From contig CAJUME010000001.1 in the NCBI GenBank assembly GCA_910587015.1, positions 1 through 7,657 on the forward strand: a stretch of DNA of 7,657 bases. The letters run 5' to 3'. The stretch comes from an uncultured Christensenella sp. Lineage in GTDB: Bacteria > Bacillota > Clostridia > Christensenellales > Borkfalkiaceae. Shown one piece after another: positions 5,226-7,657 of the stretch (its first letter is position 1; each line of letters starts with the position of its first letter). The notes below the pieces were generated by a model. That model made no database searches. It saw only the letters and a program-made list of their open reading frames with translations, and was not told the origin of the DNA. Both the position numbers and the translations under genes were made by a program.

Positions 5226-6279
5226 CACCCGCCAGATATGCTTTATAATGCTCGCATATACCGCGGCGGCAAAGCTTTTGCTCTATCCCACAATATTAAG
5301 TCAGCTCTGCGGCAGAGATTTACTTTTCCCCGCTGCGCTCAGCTTTCTTACGGAAGGCATTGTCATATGGTCGGTTGCATATCTGTGCTCGCGTACGGAT
5401 AAAACCTTTTACGGCCTTCTGCAAAACACCCTCGGCACTGTCGTTGCCCGCATAATCTACGGACTTTTCGCGCTGTTTTTCCTTATGTCCGCGCTCGTGC
5501 CCGTGTTCGAGCAAAAGCAGTACGTCCACAACATTTTTTACGATACCGTCCCGTCAATCGGCATATTTCTTCCCTTTTTCGTGTTTGCGGCGTATGCGGC
5601 AAGCAAAAAGCTCATAAATATCGGCCGCTGTGCGGACGTCTGTCTGCCCATTTTCGCGGTCTGCATGCTCTTTCTTTACGCAATGGCAATTCCCGAGGTG
5701 AAGTGGGACGACTTCCTTCCCGTGCTCAAAACCCCCGCAAAAAGCATCTTCGGCGGCTACGTCGGCACCGCATTCAACTTTGCCGAGCCGTGCTGGCTGC
5801 TAATGCTCATGGGCCACTTCAAATACAAAAAGGGGGACGCGGCAAGAATAACCTTTTCATATGCGGGCGGCGCGGCGTTCGTTTTAATGTTTTTGGCGGT
5901 GTTTTACGGAATGTACGGCGCAGTCGCCCCGTCCCGCACCTTCGCCGTGGCAAGAACGTCCCTCTTTTTTCCCGCGATAGAAACGCTCGGCAGAATAGAT
6001 TTGATAATTCTTCTCACGCTCGAAATGGTAATGCTCTTTGCGTTGGCGCTCAATATCCAGCTTTCCGTGCACTGCATTTCCAAATGCGTTGGCTGGAATA
6101 ACTATATGGTGCTGTCGTTAATAGTCAACGCCGCGCTTATGCTTGTAATTATTTTCTGCGACAGCAGCTACAACTCCATTTACAGCCTGTACTATCGGTG
6201 GTCATGGCTGCCCGTGCTTGTTTTTACCGTGCTTATCCCGCTCGCCGCATGGGCGCTTAAAAGGAGAAAACGCGAATGA
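5206..6279 (+). CDS. gerAB: Endospore germination permease, GerB type (receptor B subunit)
   Basis: B-subunit of the germinant receptor, an APC-superfamily transporter-like protein thought to bind the nutrient (an amino acid in characterised members). It has 357 residues and about ten hydrophobic segments (roughly 8-28, 41-61, 78-104, 116-132, 143-162, 184-204, 217-240, 265-288, 299-317, 333-351), usual for the family. GRIDLI (262-267) matches the conserved stretch before a late helix, and the polypeptide ends in a basic KRRKRE tail. The TTG start at 5206 has AGGAG ending 10 nt upstream and AAGGT ending 5 nt upstream. An ATG at 5215 is the alternative but is poorly spaced. It overlaps the A-subunit gene by 20 nt (11 if ATG is used) and the C-subunit gene by 4, so stoichiometric coupled translation is likely. 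Confidence 0.92.
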   Translation: MKEMKINTRQICFIMLAYTAAAKLLLYPTILSQLCGRDLLFPAALSFLTEGIVIWSVAYLCSRTDKTFYGLLQNTLGTVVARIIYGLFALFFLMSALVPVFEQKQYVHNIFYDTVPSIGIFLPFFVFAAYAASKKLINIGRCADVCLPIFAVCMLFLYAMAIPEVKWDDFLPVLKTPAKSIFGGYVGTAFNFAEPCWLLMLMGHFKYKKGDAARITFSYAGGAAFVLMFLAVFYGMYGAVAPSRTFAVARTSLFFPAIETLGRIDLIILLTLEMVMLFALALNIQLSVHCISKCVGWNNYMVLSLIVNAALMLVIIFCDSSYNSIYSLYYRWSWLPVLVFTVLIPLAAWALKRRKRE

Positions 6280-7604
6280 AAGGCAAACTCAAAAACAGCT
6301 TAAAAAGCAAGCTCAATATAAGTAAATTGTCCGTGCTCGTATACTGGCTTATATTTCTTCTGCTTGCGTGTCTGTTCTTCACAAACGACTTCGGACTTGT
6401 CGATATCCACAAAACCTCCATAATCACCGCCGTTGCAATCGACACGGAGGAGGGAGAGGTGCTCGTCACTGCGGAAATCGCCGTCCCCCAGCCCTCGCAA
6501 AGCGGAGAAAACATAGTCTACACTCAGGTACAGGGTAGCGGACTTACTATTGCGGACGCGCTAAACGAAATCAACGCAAAAACGGGCTTTTATCCCAAGC
6601 TTCAATTCTGCAAGCTCATTTTAATAGGCGAAAGCTGCCGCGACAAACAGCTTTTCCGCGTGCTCGGCTGCTTTTACCGCAAAAACTATTCCGAGCTAAC
6701 GGCGCTTGTCGCCATGTGCGAGGGCAACGCGTACGACATGCTCGCGCAAAAATCCAACGTCTCGGACATGACCTCGGAGGCTATCCGCAAGGTGCTTTCC
6801 GATGAAATCGAAAAATCCGCCAATGCCACAACCTCCAACCTCAAAAGCATCGCGGCAATGGAGTTCTCCCACAGCAGGGCGTGCTATATGCCGTATGTAG
6901 AGGTAAATAATCAGGGGGAAAGCCAGCTCGGCGGCAACGGCGACAACGTCGGCGGCGAGGGCGAAAACAACGGCTCGCAGGGCGGAAGCGGAGGCGGTCA
7001 AAGCGGTCAAAGCGTAGAAGGTGGTCAAAGCGGAGAAGGCGGTCAAAGCGGTCAAAGCCAACAAAGCGGCGGACAAAGCCAACAAAGCGGCTCTAAACCC
7101 GTTGAATTCACCGCCCGCAAAACTGCATATTTTTCGGACGGCCGCTTTATCGGCGTTCTCGACGACCGTCAGGCGTTCGCGCTCGCCGTGCTCGAAAACG
7201 ACATTCGTCTTGCCGTGCTGCCTTGCGATGCAGACGACATTCACTACACCCTCGGGCTTAAAGGCGTTAAGTGCGACGCCGATTTAAAGGTCAAGGACGG
7301 CGTGCCTCAGCTGAAAATCAGCTTTAAGGCAAACGCCCGCATACAGGGCGCTCGCGTCAAGGTAGATTTGCAAAAAATCATTTCCGACGACGTGGTTAAG
7401 GCAAGCGTGCTTGACGGGGCAGAGGCGGAAATGCGCGCCAGATTTGAAAGTCTTATAAATGTCGTCCGCGAAACGAACAGCGATATTATCGGCGTAAGAG
7501 AGCTTCTTTATAAAAAGAATTATAAGTATTACGAGGCATTCCGGAACGACGTTTTGCAAAGAATGACCGTAGCCTACGATATAAAAATCGACAGCGTTTC
7601 ATAG
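6276..7604 (+). CDS. gerAC: Ger(x)C family spore germination protein (receptor C subunit)
   Basis: C-subunit, normally a lipoprotein on the outer face of the spore inner membrane and needed for receptor function. It has 442 residues against about 370-400 usual. A basic N-terminus and hydrophobic stretch (about 18-35) are followed by family-like ITAVAIDTEEG (50-60), LTIADALNEINAKTGFYP (90-107) and KLILIGE (113-119). After residue 212 comes an inserted Gly/Ser/Gln/Glu-rich linker (213-273), then the C-terminal domain (FTARKTAYFSDGRFIGVLDD; KISF at 347-350; helical 382-435). The usual lipobox with GCWD-like sequence is absent; the only Cys in the leader is Cys32 in LLAC, still inside the hydrophobic run. 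ATG overlaps the B-subunit stop (ATGA), with AAGGAG 9 nt upstream. Last gene visible in the operon. Confidence 0.88.
   Translation: MKGKLKNSLKSKLNISKLSVLVYWLIFLLLACLFFTNDFGLVDIHKTSIITAVAIDTEEGEVLVTAEIAVPQPSQSGENIVYTQVQGSGLTIADALNEINAKTGFYPKLQFCKLILIGESCRDKQLFRVLGCFYRKNYSELTALVAMCEGNAYDMLAQKSNVSDMTSEAIRKVLSDEIEKSANATTSNLKSIAAMEFSHSRACYMPYVEVNNQGESQLGGNGDNVGGEGENNGSQGGSGGGQSGQSVEGGQSGEGGQSGQSQQSGGQSQQSGSKPVEFTARKTAYFSDGRFIGVLDDRQAFALAVLENDIRLAVLPCDADDIHYTLGLKGVKCDADLKVKDGVPQLKISFKANARIQGARVKVDLQKIISDDVVKASVLDGAEAEMRARFESLINVVRETNSDIIGVRELLYKKNYKYYEAFRNDVLQRMTVAYDIKIDSVS
6912..7094 (+). repeat. Low-complexity linker with 9-bp tandem-like repeat inside gerC
   Basis: This stretch encodes Gly/Gln/Ser/Glu/Asn-rich residues 213-273. 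The 9-mer GGTCAAAGC (Gly-Gln-Ser) occurs exactly at 6996, 7005, 7023, 7041 and 7050. Variants CAACAAAGC (7059, 7080) and GGACAAAGC (7071) continue it. All units are in frame, so gain or loss changes linker length without breaking the gene. Confidence 0.9.
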
Positions 7605-7616
7605 CACTCAACCGCA

Positions 7617-7637
7617 CCCCCTGCCTTCGGCGGGGGG
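7617..7637 (+). terminator. GC-rich hairpin after the ger operon, probable terminator cut off by the contig edge
   Basis: CCCCCTGCC (7617-7625) pairs with GGCGGGGGG (7629-7637) through nine pairs, one of them T-G, around a 3-nt loop. It starts 13 nt after the GerC stop. The T run expected of an intrinsic terminator is not seen because native sequence ends only about 4 nt later. Confidence 0.5.
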
Positions 7638-7641
7638 ACTA

Positions 7642-7657
7642 AGATCGGAAGAGCACA
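7642..7657 (+). other. Illumina TruSeq adapter remnant (not genomic)
   Basis: The terminal AGATCGGAAGAGCACA is identical to the first 16 bases of the standard TruSeq read-1 adapter. The native sequence therefore ends at about 7641, and anything matched across this point is artefactual. Confidence 0.97.

Noticed and set aside
6996..7088. Repeated GGTCAAAGC units considered as a CRISPR-like or regulatory repeat array
   Set aside because: The units are 9 bp, in frame, encode Gly-Gln-Ser and have no unique spacers; they are a protein low-complexity linker.
6696..7244. 182-residue minus-strand open frame opposite the GerC linker
   Set aside because: It arises from the antisense of the Gly/Gln/Ser repeat (Ala/Leu/Thr-rich repeats) with no family resemblance; GerC is clearly the real gene.

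Overview
The window reads as a contig from a spore-forming Firmicute of class Clostridia, probably a metagenome assembly. The main evidence is a complete three-gene endospore germinant-receptor operon (GerA, GerB and GerC types) next to a PadR/HAAS(DUF1700)/DUF4097 operon, a combination typical of Clostridia and Bacilli. Genus or family cannot be read from the sequence. Coding density is high. The last 16 bases are an Illumina adapter, so the right end is a library or assembly edge rather than genome.

Layout. (1) Bases 47-1550, minus strand: a two-gene unit with an OGG1-type 8-oxoguanine DNA glycosylase/AP lyase followed, after a 1-nt gap, by a zinc-dependent phospholipase C family protein. 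(2) Bases 1576-1606: a strong minus-strand intrinsic terminator separating that unit from the next. (3) Bases 1631-3632, minus strand: a tightly packed regulatory operon encoding a short PadR repressor, a HAAS/DUF1700 membrane protein with a long Arg/Glu-rich helix, and a membrane-anchored DUF4097 protein with an exact 19-residue repeat. A near-consensus sigma-A promoter (TTGACA, 17-nt spacer, TATAGT) lies just upstream and a dyad overlaps its -10 and spacer, the likely autoregulatory PadR site. (4) Bases 3792-7604, plus strand: the divergent germinant-receptor operon, with all three genes overlapping end to start. (5) Bases 7605-7641: a GC-rich hairpin at the contig edge, then adapter.

How the genes work together. 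The PadR protein probably represses its own operon until an envelope signal relieves it. The HAAS protein is the likely sensor or partner of the repressor, and the DUF4097 protein a surface-facing beta-solenoid. The Ger proteins should assemble in the spore inner membrane as a nutrient sensor that triggers germination. The glycosylase removes oxidised guanine from DNA. No link between the glycosylase and the phospholipase-like protein is evident beyond co-transcription. The parts that depart most from their families are the GerC protein (degenerate lipobox and a roughly 60-residue Gly/Ser/Gln linker built partly from a 9-bp repeat) and the exactly periodic DUF4097 repeat. I see no convincing new mobile, defence or RNA system here.
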